A stretch of 64,000 bases of DNA from G963668605 sp963668605 (GCA_963668605.1 OY764903.1:6758001-6822000), one strand, 5' to 3'. Shown: positions 24,090 through 33,022, numbered from the stretch's first letter. Notes: generated by a model from the sequence alone, not told the origin. Translations and numbers: made by a program.

Positions 24090-25181
24090 TCATGCGGCGA
24101 TTGGCGTCTGATACAGCCCTCGACAATGTCTTCGCCACCGGTAAGATCTGAAATCGATTGGTGATGACGATCCGTCAGCATCCGGTTCTGGCAGGCCTCC
24201 TTCCAACCCGGCATGCGTTCGATGGCCGTTATAGTAATGTTGGAACTCGGTTAGTTTTGCATCCAGATCGACGGTCGTCCAGAACAGGGTCCGGTCGAGG
24301 TACTCGCGCCGAAGCGTCCCAATCAGCCGCTCTACGAACGGATGCGACAGCGGTACGTATGGGACAGTCTTGATCTCCGTCACCTCGAGTACTCGAAGAT
24401 TGGCTTTCCATTGGTGGAACCGATACAGCGGATCATGATCCGAGCTGAGGTATTTGGGCAGACCTTGTCCGCGAATCGCACGACGGAACATGCAGCACAG
24501 CGCCACTCCGTCCACGGCGCCGCTGTGGACGCCAAACCCAATGATGCGACGCGTGAATTGGTCCCTCACTTTGAGAACCCAATGGGTTCTCAAAGTGGCG
24601 GATTCGCATCGGAACAAATCGCAACTCCACAAACTGTCCTTCATGTGGCCGAGAAACGTCAGCCAGGATGGACCCGCTGAATTCGATTCCGGCCGGTAGT
24701 GAGCGCTCAGGATACGGCGAACAACATCCTTATCGATCTCGACGCCGAAAGCCAACGCGATCTGCTGGGCAATGCGAGGACAGCCCCAACCGGGATTGAA
24801 CCGCTTCATGGCCACGACGGCGTCGATGAGTTCTTGGTTCGGTCCCTTCGGGCCGGGTCGACGCCCGCGCTGGGTCGAAAACAGCAGGCGGTACTTGCGT
24901 TTCCTGAACAGGCTGTGCAGATGGAGCAAGGTGGAGGGCTTCAGAACAATGGCGGAACGGAGGATGCGTGCCGGGCGCATGAAAAGGGTGAACAAACCAG
25001 CGGCAATGCGATCCGTGGCGCGCAGGTTGGGCGCACGCTTGCTCCGGCGATTAAGGATCAACAGTTGATGCCGGATCAGCGCGGATTCGGCAACCACGGA
25101 ACGGAGTCCGCCCGGCCCTACCAGTCGGACCATGGTGACGATCACATGAACGAACAGGAGGATGAGGATGAAGTCGCGCAT
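24090..25181 (-). CDS. IS481-like DDE transposase (copy 1)
   Basis: A 363-residue transposase. It has a hydrophobic N-terminus (FILILLFVHVIVTMVRLVGP), a basic helical region with ESALIRHQLLILNRRSKRAP and RGRRPGPKGPNQELIDAVVA, then an HTH. The rve core has three acids in SLWSCDLFRCES, KYLSSDHDPLYRFHQ and SHPFVERLIGTLRREY. Near residue 203 it reads WVLKVRDQFTRR where the other copy has WVLVVMDQFTRR; the change lies in a perfect 14-bp palindrome (24567-24597). The frame is open throughout and this is the only intact transposase of the family here, so it is the likely source of activity for the deleted copies. Confidence 0.88.
   Translation of the reverse strand: MRDFILILLFVHVIVTMVRLVGPGGLRSVVAESALIRHQLLILNRRSKRAPNLRATDRIAAGLFTLFMRPARILRSAIVLKPSTLLHLHSLFRKRKYRLLFSTQRGRRPGPKGPNQELIDAVVAMKRFNPGWGCPRIAQQIALAFGVEIDKDVVRRILSAHYRPESNSAGPSWLTFLGHMKDSLWSCDLFRCESATLRTHWVLKVRDQFTRRIIGFGVHSGAVDGVALCCMFRRAIRGQGLPKYLSSDHDPLYRFHQWKANLRVLEVTEIKTVPYVPLSHPFVERLIGTLRREYLDRTLFWTTVDLDAKLTEFQHYYNGHRTHAGLEGGLPEPDADGSSSPIDFRSYRWRRHCRGLYQTPIAA
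24567..24597. repeat. Perfect palindrome inside transposase copy 1
   Basis: CACTTTGAGAACCC (24567-24580), AAT, then GGGTTCTCAAAGTG (24584-24597), with all 14 positions of each arm complementary. The second copy of the IS has an imperfect version (CACGTTGAGAACCC and GGGTTCTCGTTGTG in the transposase sense). The clustered differences make copy 1 self-complementary. Confidence 0.85.
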
Positions 25182-25248
25182 CCCGGCAATGGTAACAATA
25201 CCTCACAAGCGACGGAATTCAGACCGATTTGGTAATTCGCCATGGACA

Positions 25249-25667
25249 GGAGCGTTCGGAGCCGATTGCCGGCCGCCCCACCCGCCGACGGCGATCATCT
25301 CCTGGTATTGACCCCATTTCGAGAATGCGTTGTCCGCAGCGTGATAAGCAACCAATCCGCCTCCCTGCTTGAGCCAACTCTCGAAGTCGCGATTCACGTC
25401 GGCCGGCCACGCTTCGCCGTTGTAGTTCGAGACCACCACGGCGTAAGCGGAGAAGTCCGGGTGAAAAGCGCTCATGTCACCGCCCTTCGGGGGAGCGGTG
25501 GCGACATCGACCGTGAACTTGCCCGTGTCTTCGAGAATCTTCTTGAGCACGGGAGTGGTTTGCTGCCATGCATGGTTATTCTGGCCGTCCACGATCAGTA
25601 CTTTGATCGGCGCGCCGCATAGCGCGGTAGCGAGCGGCAGCAAAGCGGCAAACCTCATGATATGCAT
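25249..25667 (-). pseudogene. ThuA-domain protein, 3'-truncated by the IS
   Basis: The N-terminal 139 or so residues of a secreted ThuA protein: signal peptide MHIMRFAALLPLATALCGA, then PIKVLIVDGQNNHAWQQTTP, LKKILEDTGKFTVDVA, YAVVVSNYNGEAW and GGGLVAYHAADNAFSKWGQY. The coding sequence stops at the IS edge (25248/25249) and the C-terminal part of the domain is lost. The ATG (25667-25665) overlaps the sulfatase stop as TGATG, with GGGAG 5 nt upstream, so it was the next gene of the leftward operon. It resembles domain 1 of the double ThuA protein at 22069-23556. Confidence 0.85.
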
Positions 25668-27058
25668 CAAATCTCCCATGTGAGCGGTTCTCCATTGATG
25701 ACGCTCTTGTGTTTTCGCGGAGGCCAGCGCGGCGCCGCCATCTGGGAGTTCCACTTGCTCCACGCCTGCCGCAACTCCTGGAGAACGGCGGGAAACTTCG
25801 CCGATACGTCGTTGGTTTCCCCCGGGTCCGCCGAAAGATCGTAGAGCTTGATGTGCTCCGGGCCGCACTCGACCAGCTTCCACCGGCCCATCACGACGGC
25901 CCGCCCGATTCCTGCTCGCCAGCACAGCACGTCGTGAGGAGCGTAAGTCTTGGAGCCATTCAGGAACGGCATCAGGTCTACTCCGTCGAAGCTGACACCG
26001 GGCGGTTGGGGCGCGCCGGCCGCGGCCAGGAGAGTCGGGACAATATCGCGCGAAACAATCGAGTGCCGGTACACCTTACCAGCCGGGATCTTCCCGGGCC
26101 ACTTAGCGAGGAAGGGTACCCGGACGCCCCCTTCATAGTAGGTGAACTTCGATCCGTTGAGGATCCCGTTGCTTCCCGTTCCTTTCGACAGCGGAGAGCC
26201 GTTGTCGCTCAAGAAGAAGATCGCGGTATCCTTCTCCAGGTCATATTCCCGCAGCCGTCCAAGGACCGCACCCACGGCATCGTCCATGGCCGCTGCCATG
26301 GCGGCCAGCATCCGCCGCGGCGGACTCGCCACGCCGGCCGCCCGGTTCCAGTAGCGTTCAATTGTCTGGAAGGGGCCATGGACAGAATTCAAAGGCAGGT
26401 ATAGGAAAAACGGCTGGGTGCGGTTCCGTTCGATGAACGAGCAGGCTTCTTCGGCGAAGGCGTCGGTCAAGTGGCGCATCTCCGGTATCTCCTGTTTTCC
26501 GCGAAGAATCGGATACCTGCGCTGTTGCGGCACATCCTCGTCTTCGAGCCCGCGCGCATCCTTCATCCCGGAGGTCACGTAGTCGTTGGCGCCACCGAGA
26601 AAACCGAAGTACTCGTCGAAGCCGCGGTCCTGAGGAAGATATCCGTCTTTGAATCCCAAGTGCCATTTGCCCACCGCGCCGGTCCGGTATCCCAGAGGCC
26701 TCAGGTATTGCGGCAGAATCGTCTCGGTCTTAGGAAGGCCGAACTCGTCCTGCTTGTCTCCCGTAGGATTGAATTCATGACCGAAACGCTGCTGGTATCG
26801 GCCCGTCAGGAGCGCGGCGCGCGAGGGGCTGCACACCGCGCAGGATACATAGCCATCGGTGAACCTGGTACCAGTAACGGCAAGCGAGTCGATGTTAGGT
26901 GTCGCCACGTTCTTGCCGCCGAAGCAGGCGATGTCGCCATAGCCCAGATCATCAGCCATGATGACGATGAAGTTGGGTTTGCGGGCCGGCGCCCGCCGTT
27001 GCGCGGCCATGGGGCCGGCCGTCATAAGTTGCAGCGCGGTGCGTCTGGTCAAGGTCAT
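25667..27058 (-). CDS. Sulfatase (arylsulfatase type), CSPSR
   Basis: A 463-residue secreted sulfatase with a Tat-like start (LTRRTALQLMTAGPMAAQ). The metal-binding start is NFIVIMADDLGYGD (D36, D37), and the formylglycine motif is C76-S-P-S-R80 in SCAVCSPSRAALLTGRY. Other family landmarks: GKWHLG, PQDRGFDEYFGFLGG, SDNGSPLSKG and the C-terminal GRWKLVECGPEHIKLYDLSA. It needs maturation by a formylglycine-generating enzyme, not encoded in this window. It is colinear with and very similar to the sulfatase at 30062-31459, so the pair is a gene duplication. Fifth gene of the leftward operon, 19 nt after a Gfo/Idh/MocA gene; it probably removes sulfate from a glycan. Confidence 0.93.
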   Translation of the reverse strand: MTLTRRTALQLMTAGPMAAQRRAPARKPNFIVIMADDLGYGDIACFGGKNVATPNIDSLAVTGTRFTDGYVSCAVCSPSRAALLTGRYQQRFGHEFNPTGDKQDEFGLPKTETILPQYLRPLGYRTGAVGKWHLGFKDGYLPQDRGFDEYFGFLGGANDYVTSGMKDARGLEDEDVPQQRRYPILRGKQEIPEMRHLTDAFAEEACSFIERNRTQPFFLYLPLNSVHGPFQTIERYWNRAAGVASPPRRMLAAMAAAMDDAVGAVLGRLREYDLEKDTAIFFLSDNGSPLSKGTGSNGILNGSKFTYYEGGVRVPFLAKWPGKIPAGKVYRHSIVSRDIVPTLLAAAGAPQPPGVSFDGVDLMPFLNGSKTYAPHDVLCWRAGIGRAVVMGRWKLVECGPEHIKLYDLSADPGETNDVSAKFPAVLQELRQAWSKWNSQMAAPRWPPRKHKSVINGEPLTWEI

Positions 27059-27077
27059 AGCTTCTCCCTAGAGTTCT

Positions 27078-28562
27078 TTACAGCTTCATCTCCCAGCCCT
27101 GGCGGATGTTGGGCCGCAGATACTGATTGGCTTCCGGGCAGTTGGAGAACTGCATCTTTTTGGCATCCCACATCAACTTCTTGTTGGGAACACGCAATGC
27201 CACGGCACCCAGAATCAGCCATTCGATATAAGGGACCGCAATATCGAAATTCGAGCAGCCGGGCGCTCCGCCTTTGGCCGCCCGCACCCAATCCTGCTGG
27301 TGGTTCACAGAGCGCGGCAGGATCTGTGGCGGCAAGGCATACTTCTCCCATCGCGATGCCGGCAGCAGCCACACGCCTTCGCCTCTGGCAACTGTGGCCA
27401 TGTGACCCTTGTCGCCCACGAAGAGGGTACCGTGCGGGGGTCTCCGTGCATCATCCACGGGCTTGGCAGTCGCGACGGCCTTCGCATTCCGCGCTGGACG
27501 CGGCGCCCGGCTGCCCGGCTCAGGTGGCGCGTAACGGCCCCGCTCCTCCAGGTTGTTCACCATGGGCAGCAGTTGTTCGTTCTCTCCGACGCCTGCCGGG
27601 CGCTTCACGGCGCCATCCATCTTCTGATAGACGTGAATGGTGACCGGCGGCATCCCACCCCGTTCCGGGAACTCGAACACGGTGTGCGCGCTTTCCGGCC
27701 ATACCCAGTTATTGCTGCCCGTCACCTGGACGCACTCGACACTGATGGGAGAGGCCAAGTGCAACTGCAGAGCGATGTGCGCCGGGCCCATGCAATGCAC
27801 GATCCAGTCTCCGAGCGAGCCGCCGGTGCTGAAGTCGAGCCACGCGCGCCACCTTCCAAACATGTTCTCGTTATAGGGACGCATGGCTGCCGTGGTGAGC
27901 CAGAGGTCCCAGTCCAGCCCCGCGGGAACCGGATGGACCGGCGGCGCACCGTCCACCAGGAAGCGGCCGCCGTATAAGCCGCCGGTCCAGGTATGGACTT
28001 CTCTCACGTTGCCGATTTCGCCGGACCACAGGATTTCCGCGCAGGTGCGAGTTCCTTCATGCGAGAAGCCCTGGTTCCCCATCTGCGTTGCCACATTGTA
28101 TTTGTGGGCCGCATCGCGCAGTAGTCGCGCCTCCCACACCGTCCGGGTAAGCGGCTTTTCGCAATACACATGCTTGCCCAACTGCATCGCGGCGAGCGCG
28201 ATCGGAGTGTGTGAATGGTCAGGCGTGGCGATGACCACTCCGTCGATGTTCTTTCCTTCCGTCTCCAACAGCTTCCGAAAATCCTTGTACTTCCTCGCCT
28301 TCGGGTATCGCTCGAAGGTGCTGGCGGCGTACGTCTCATTCACGTCGCAAAGTGCGACGATGTTCTCGCTCACCGCCATCGGCGCCAGATCTGCGGGTCC
28401 GCGCGTTCCGATGCCGATGCCCGCGATATTGAGCTTGTCCAGCACCGTTTTGTAGCCCAGCGCCTTCAGCGAGGGCGTGCTGCCAAACCCTCCTGCCGGG
28501 ACTGCCCCGGCCAGCAAGCTCCCATAAAAGAAGTGCCGTCGCGAAACTCCATCGTTGTTCAT
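27078..28562 (-). CDS. Gfo/Idh/MocA-family oxidoreductase (exported type)
   Basis: A 494-residue protein with a twin-arginine leader (SRRHFFYGSLLAGAVPAGG). The Rossmann part reads LNIAGIGIGTRGPADL, with a Gly-rich loop, then NIVALCDVNETYAAS and VVIATPDHSHTPIALAAMQL, and the family's GKHVYCEKPLT. The C-terminal alpha/beta domain includes GGSLGDWIVHCMGPAHIAL. A Pro/Arg/Ala-rich insert sits near residue 350. Such proteins use NAD(P) to oxidise or epimerise sugars; exported members occur widely in glycan loci of Acidobacteriota and Planctomycetes. It lies between a second Gfo/Idh/MocA gene and a sulfatase gene in the same operon. Confidence 0.9.
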   Translation of the reverse strand: MNNDGVSRRHFFYGSLLAGAVPAGGFGSTPSLKALGYKTVLDKLNIAGIGIGTRGPADLAPMAVSENIVALCDVNETYAASTFERYPKARKYKDFRKLLETEGKNIDGVVIATPDHSHTPIALAAMQLGKHVYCEKPLTRTVWEARLLRDAAHKYNVATQMGNQGFSHEGTRTCAEILWSGEIGNVREVHTWTGGLYGGRFLVDGAPPVHPVPAGLDWDLWLTTAAMRPYNENMFGRWRAWLDFSTGGSLGDWIVHCMGPAHIALQLHLASPISVECVQVTGSNNWVWPESAHTVFEFPERGGMPPVTIHVYQKMDGAVKRPAGVGENEQLLPMVNNLEERGRYAPPEPGSRAPRPARNAKAVATAKPVDDARRPPHGTLFVGDKGHMATVARGEGVWLLPASRWEKYALPPQILPRSVNHQQDWVRAAKGGAPGCSNFDIAVPYIEWLILGAVALRVPNKKLMWDAKKMQFSNCPEANQYLRPNIRQGWEMKL

Positions 28563-28588
28563 CGGTTCTTTCTCCTTCTCCCGCGGTG

Positions 28589-30001
28589 CTACACCTCGTA
28601 TGGCTTGCGATAAGCTGGACGCGTGATCAGCTTGGCCGCCTCAGCGTCGCCCTTGAATTTCGGGATCGGGCCGGGCTCGATGTTCAGCGCGCGGCCCACG
28701 CGGTAGCTGATATTCGCCAGATGGCAAAGATTCGCGCTGGGGACTGCGTTGGCGATCGGATCACGCAGGTCCTGGTCCCGGCGCGATTTCACGCATGCCA
28801 GAAAATTTTGCATGTGGAGGGCGGTGGCATCGGGGCCCATGCCTTCGGACCGCTCTTCCATGATCAGCTCGCTCGAATTACCCTTGTATGCCTGGAAGCC
28901 CTGGTCGCTCATCGCGGCCCAGCCTTCGCTGCCATAGAAGAGGTTGCCAACACCGACGTTGAGCGGATTGCTCGCCGGTCCCACCTGCTTGGGCGCAGGA
29001 GCGGCCCGAGCCGTGCCTTCGGCGGCAGAGGGACCGCCGCTTTCTCGCCGTCGGGAAGTCGGTCCGGCGGTCACTACGCGCGCCTGCCTCACGCCTTCGC
29101 CGTTGGTCATCCTTCCGCGCACCTCGATCACGAGTTGCTGATCGCCGTAGCTGAAACCGGCCGTGAGCGTGTTGGGCGTTTCGGTGTCGTCGTCGATACC
29201 GAACTTGCCGCCGAACGCCGACACCGTCTTCGGCCATGCGGGATCGCCCAGCGCCCACCGCGCGATGCCGCTTTCGTGCACACCCTGGTTTCCGATGTCG
29301 CCGTTGCCGGTATCCCAGAACCAATGCCAGTAATACGTGAAGCGCTTCGCGTTAAAGGGCCGCAAGGGCGCGGGCCCGAGGAACCGATCCCAATTCAAGC
29401 CGGGAGGTGTGGGGCTATCCGGCGTGTGCCCAATCGAGGGACGCAGCTTGTAGCACAGCGCCTTGCTCATATAAAGCTTGCCGATCAACCCCTGTTGGAG
29501 CGCCGTGATGGCCTTGATCTTAAACGGCCAGCTCCGGTGCTGCGATCCAACCTGCATGATCCGGTTGGTCTCGCGCTGCACCTGGATCATCCGCATGCCT
29601 TCGTAGATGTTGTAGCAGGCTGGTTTTTCGCCGTAGACATCCTTGCCGGCCTTCATCGCCCATATAGCGGAGAGCGCGTGCCAGTGGTTCGGAGTTGCGA
29701 TGGAGACCGCCTCGACCTTCGGGTCAGCGAACATCTGCCGCATATCTTCGAATTCCTCAGCCTTCTCAATGCTCTTCCGCACGAGCGTGGCTTGCGCTCT
29801 CTCGCGCGCTGGCTGATTGACGTCGCAGAGGGCTACAACCTGGGCCTCTTTCAAATCGGCATAGATACCCAGGTGGCTGCTGCCGCGCCCTCCAAGGCCG
29901 ACGATGCCGACGTTGACCTTGTCATTCGCGCCCCATACGCGGACTGCGGACGCAGCGGTCATGGCTCCGAGGAAAAACCTGCGGGTATTTGGTTCAGACA
30001 C
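28589..30001 (-). CDS. Gfo/Idh/MocA-family oxidoreductase (exported type)
   Basis: I place the start at GTG 30001 because GGGAGG lies 7 nt upstream and the next residues form a leader (SEPNTRRFFLGAMTAASAVR). The frame is open further upstream to 30040. Rossmann signature VNVGIVGLGGRGSSHL, then VVALCDVNQPARER, SIATPNHWHALSAIWAM and GKDVYGEKPAC. The second domain has YYWHWFWDTGNGDIGNQGVH. A low-complexity Ala/Pro/Arg insert lies near residue 340. It is clearly diverged from its neighbour at 27078-28562, so the two probably act on different intermediates. It follows the sulfatase at 30062 by about 60 nt. Confidence 0.9.
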   Translation of the reverse strand: MSEPNTRRFFLGAMTAASAVRVWGANDKVNVGIVGLGGRGSSHLGIYADLKEAQVVALCDVNQPARERAQATLVRKSIEKAEEFEDMRQMFADPKVEAVSIATPNHWHALSAIWAMKAGKDVYGEKPACYNIYEGMRMIQVQRETNRIMQVGSQHRSWPFKIKAITALQQGLIGKLYMSKALCYKLRPSIGHTPDSPTPPGLNWDRFLGPAPLRPFNAKRFTYYWHWFWDTGNGDIGNQGVHESGIARWALGDPAWPKTVSAFGGKFGIDDDTETPNTLTAGFSYGDQQLVIEVRGRMTNGEGVRQARVVTAGPTSRRRESGGPSAAEGTARAAPAPKQVGPASNPLNVGVGNLFYGSEGWAAMSDQGFQAYKGNSSELIMEERSEGMGPDATALHMQNFLACVKSRRDQDLRDPIANAVPSANLCHLANISYRVGRALNIEPGPIPKFKGDAEAAKLITRPAYRKPYEV

Positions 30002-30061
30002 TACAAAACCTCCCTTTGAGATGATGTCATAACGTAGCAAATCGAATCTTGTGGTCGCATA

Positions 30062-31459
30062 TCAGATGTCCCAGGTGAGTTCCTCTCCATTGACGACGCA
30101 CTTGTGTTTTCGGGGCGTGAAGATCGGTGGAATCATCTTCGCGTTCCACTCGCTCCACGCCTGCCGCAACTCCTTAAGCACTTGGGGAGATTGCGCCGAT
30201 ACGTCTTTGGTTTCTCCCGGGTCTGCCGAGAGATCGTAGAGCTTGACATATTCCGGTCCGCACTCAACCAGCTTCCAGCGGCCCATGACTACCGCACGTC
30301 CCTTTCCCGCGCGCCAGAACAGCACATCGTGAGGAGCATGAGTCTTGGCGCCATTCAGGTACGGCAGCAGATCCACGCCGTCGAACTGGACGCCTGCCGG
30401 CTGGGGAATGCCCGCCGCGGCCAGGGCGGTGGGCACAATGTCGCGCGAAACCACCGGGTGCGTGTATACCTTACCCGCGGGGATCTTCCCAGGCCACTTG
30501 GCGAGGAAGGGGACACGGACGCCACCTTCATAGTAGTTGAACTTCGAACCATTTAAGATTCCGTTGCTGCCGGCTCCTTTCGATAGCGGAGAGCCGTTGT
30601 CGCTGAGGAAGAACACCAGGGTGTCCTCCTCCAAACCATGGGTGCGCAGGCGTTCGAGGACCGCACCCACGGCGTCATCCATGGCCGATGCCATGGCGGC
30701 CAGCATCCGCCGCCGGGGATTGGTCACGCCAGGGAACCGGCTCCAATAGCGTTCGATCGTCTGCAAGGGACCGTGGACCGAATTCACCGGCAGATACAGA
30801 AAGAACGGCTGGCTCCGGTTCCTATCGATAAACGAGCAGGCTTCCTCGCGGAAGGCGTCGGTCAAATAACGCGTTTCCTGGATCTCCTGCTTTCCGCGAT
30901 ACATCGGATGCTTGCGCTGTTCCGGCATCCCATCCTCTTCGAGGACGCGCGCATCCTTCATTCCGGGGATCACATAATCGTTCGCGCCGCCCAGAAAACC
31001 GAAGTACTCGTCAAAGCCGCGGTCCTGCGGAAAGTATCCTTCCTGCTCTCCCAAGTGCCACTTGCCAAACATCGCGGTGCGGTATCCCAGAGGCTTGAGA
31101 TATTGCGCCAAGGTCGTCTCGGTCTTCGGGAGGCCGAACACCGCCCCCTTTGCCCCACCTTGAGAAGAATTGAACTCATGACCGAAGCGATGCTGATAGC
31201 GGCCGGTGAGGAGCGCGGCCCGCGAAGGGCTGCACACGGCGCAGGATACATAGCCATCGGTGAACCTGGAGCCGGCCGCGGCAAGCGAGTCGATGTGAGG
31301 CGTGACCACGTCTTTACCGCCGAAGCAGGCGATATCCCCAATACCCAAATCGTCAGCCAGAATAACGACAAAGTTCGGCTTGCGCGCCGGCCCTCGGCGT
31401 TGAGCCGCCGCGGATCCAGCCGTAAGAATTTGCAGAGCGCTGCGTCTAGTAATTTTCAT
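30062..31459 (-). CDS. Sulfatase (arylsulfatase type), CSPSR
   Basis: A 465-residue secreted sulfatase. Leader ITRRSALQILTAGSAAAQ; NFVVILADDLGIGD; formylglycine motif C76-S-P-S-R80 in SCAVCSPSRAALLTGRY; GKWHLGEQEGYFPQDRGFDE; SDNGSPLSKG; GRWKLVECGPEYVKLYDLSA. It is colinear with the sulfatase at 25667-27058 and identical over long stretches, with differences mainly around residues 97-105 (SSQGGAKGAV insert) and the tail. The two copies flank the pair of Gfo/Idh/MocA genes. Its start lies 4 nt after the stop of the next sulfatase gene upstream, a tight operon junction. Confidence 0.93.
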   Translation of the reverse strand: MKITRRSALQILTAGSAAAQRRGPARKPNFVVILADDLGIGDIACFGGKDVVTPHIDSLAAAGSRFTDGYVSCAVCSPSRAALLTGRYQHRFGHEFNSSQGGAKGAVFGLPKTETTLAQYLKPLGYRTAMFGKWHLGEQEGYFPQDRGFDEYFGFLGGANDYVIPGMKDARVLEEDGMPEQRKHPMYRGKQEIQETRYLTDAFREEACSFIDRNRSQPFFLYLPVNSVHGPLQTIERYWSRFPGVTNPRRRMLAAMASAMDDAVGAVLERLRTHGLEEDTLVFFLSDNGSPLSKGAGSNGILNGSKFNYYEGGVRVPFLAKWPGKIPAGKVYTHPVVSRDIVPTALAAAGIPQPAGVQFDGVDLLPYLNGAKTHAPHDVLFWRAGKGRAVVMGRWKLVECGPEYVKLYDLSADPGETKDVSAQSPQVLKELRQAWSEWNAKMIPPIFTPRKHKCVVNGEELTWDI

Positions 31460-31463
31460 GTGT

Positions 31464-32888
31464 CTAGTCCTCCGGCACCGGGAACTTATCGCCTGTGTCC
31501 GCGATCCACTGTTTCAGCCGTGCGATCAGCTTGCGCCGCTCCGCCTTGTACTGGCCATCGTGCGCCAGGTTGGCCAATTCATACGGGTCCTCGTTGAGGT
31601 CGAAAAGCAGCCACGATTGGCCCTCGAAGCAGGCGTACTTCCATCCGTCCCTGGTTACTATGGCGCGGTAGGGCTTGTTTAGATTCTGGTTGCCGCCGCG
31701 CGAATCCACTACCCCCAGGAACGCCGAATCGGGCTCGCCCGCGGGCGCTTCCTTCCGGATACGGTAGTGCGAGTAGTCGTATCCCTCCATCCACTTCGGT
31801 TTGGGAATGCCGCACAGGCCGAGTGTGGTAGGAGCGATGTCCACCTGGTTCAGCGGCGGCGTCTCCCTGCCCGCTCGCCGTCCGTCATACCGCATGGGGC
31901 GCTCGCCGCTGATGACAAACGGTACCCGCAACGACTCTTCATAAGGCAGCCGCTTGCGGTACTGGCCATGGGAGCCGTGCATATCGCCGTGGTCGCTGAA
32001 CACCATGAGATGGGTATTGAAAGCCATTCCCGCCTTGTCGAGTGCGGCCCGGACGCGGCCGATGTTCCAATCCCAGTTCTGGATCATGGCGTAATATCCG
32101 GCCAGGTCGCGCCGCGCCGTTTCCTGAACTTGCGCGGTGGGCGGCACGTTGCGGCGCAGTTCCAGTTGGGCCGGGTTGTAGCGCCCGGCGTATTCCGGCG
32201 GAGCTACGAAGGGGTCGTGGGGAGGCTGCACCGAGAGCACCGCGAAGAAAGACTTCCCCCTCCCGTTCTTGGCCTCCTCGGCGCGCTCGCCGATATAGCG
32301 GATCAGCAGGTTGGTGAGTTCATCGGTTTCGTAGCCGGGCAGCCGGTAATGGAATGCATCCTTTCCCGCCCCACCGTGGACCCAGCAGTCGTACTGGCCG
32401 TTGTTGTTCTCGTAGCCGATCCACTGGTCGAATCCGCGCCGCCGTTCGGGCGGGACGATGTGCATCGCCGCCCGTCCTTCCCGCTCGTGGAAACCGTCCA
32501 GATGCCACTTGCCGAAATAGGCCGTGTGGTAGCCCGCCTGCTTGAGCGGTTGCACGATGGTCGGCTGATCGAGCGGCAGCGGATACTCGTTGCCCGGCAC
32601 GCAATGGTGCGGGTAGCGGCTGGTCAGCAGCGATCCGCGGAACGGGCAGCAGAGGGGGAAGCCGGAAACCGCAGTGGTGAAGTGGACGCCGGTGCGCGCC
32701 ATGTTGTCGATCACCGGCGTGTGTGCATTCGGGTCTCCCGCCACTCCAAGCGCCTGCGCGCGATGCTGGTCCCCGAACAGCCAGATCACATTCGGCGGTT
32801 GCGTTGCGGTATCTCCTTCCCTCCGCGCCACCGGTGGAAGAGCCGCTGCCGCGGACGCGGCGCCGAGGAAGTCTCTGCGGTTGATCAT
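31464..32888 (-). CDS. Sulfatase with CCPFR active-site motif
   Basis: A 474-residue secreted sulfatase, first gene of the leftward operon. Leader INRRDFLGAASAAAALPP; metal-binding NVIWLFGDQHRAQALG; active-site C80-C-P-F-R84 in SGFPLCCPFRGSLLTSRY. The motif satisfies C-x-P-x-R but has Phe where most relatives have Ser, and a second Cys next to the one to be modified. The rest is canonical: YFGKWHLDG, FSDHGDMHGSHGQYRK and LPYEESLRVPFVISG. It belongs to a different subfamily from the other two sulfatases of the operon, so a different sulfate position or sugar is likely. The divergent regulator gene starts 202 bp away. Confidence 0.9.
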   Translation of the reverse strand: MINRRDFLGAASAAAALPPVARREGDTATQPPNVIWLFGDQHRAQALGVAGDPNAHTPVIDNMARTGVHFTTAVSGFPLCCPFRGSLLTSRYPHHCVPGNEYPLPLDQPTIVQPLKQAGYHTAYFGKWHLDGFHEREGRAAMHIVPPERRRGFDQWIGYENNNGQYDCWVHGGAGKDAFHYRLPGYETDELTNLLIRYIGERAEEAKNGRGKSFFAVLSVQPPHDPFVAPPEYAGRYNPAQLELRRNVPPTAQVQETARRDLAGYYAMIQNWDWNIGRVRAALDKAGMAFNTHLMVFSDHGDMHGSHGQYRKRLPYEESLRVPFVISGERPMRYDGRRAGRETPPLNQVDIAPTTLGLCGIPKPKWMEGYDYSHYRIRKEAPAGEPDSAFLGVVDSRGGNQNLNKPYRAIVTRDGWKYACFEGQSWLLFDLNEDPYELANLAHDGQYKAERRKLIARLKQWIADTGDKFPVPED

Positions 32889-33022
32889 AATCTATAGGCG
32901 GATTCTAACCCTCGGCGTCGTCGCGCCAAGCCAACGCCACGGACACGAACTGGCATCTGCTCATCAACATGGGGAACCCTTCAAGAATAGCGAGCGGCTC
33001 GCAGGATGGGAAGGGATTACAC

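Larger units (their letters stand above)
24069..25248 (-). mobile_element. IS481-like element, copy 1 (intact)
   Basis: The element is bounded by TGTCCATGGCGAATT (24069-24083) and its exact inverse AATTCGCCATGGACA (25234-25248), with AAATC matching again just inward. Length is 1180 bp, with one uninterrupted transposase. No target duplication flanks it, and both neighbouring genes (MFS, ThuA) are cut at its edges. Further copies of the same element lie at 38803-39977, 40868-41297 and 42460-43845. Confidence 0.88.

Noticed and set aside
28586..30019. 477-codon + strand frame opposite a Gfo/Idh/MocA gene
   Set aside because: The minus strand encodes complete family motifs; the + frame is an antisense shadow.
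31767..32897. 376-codon + strand frame opposite the CCPFR sulfatase
   Set aside because: Antisense shadow of a gene with clear sulfatase motifs.
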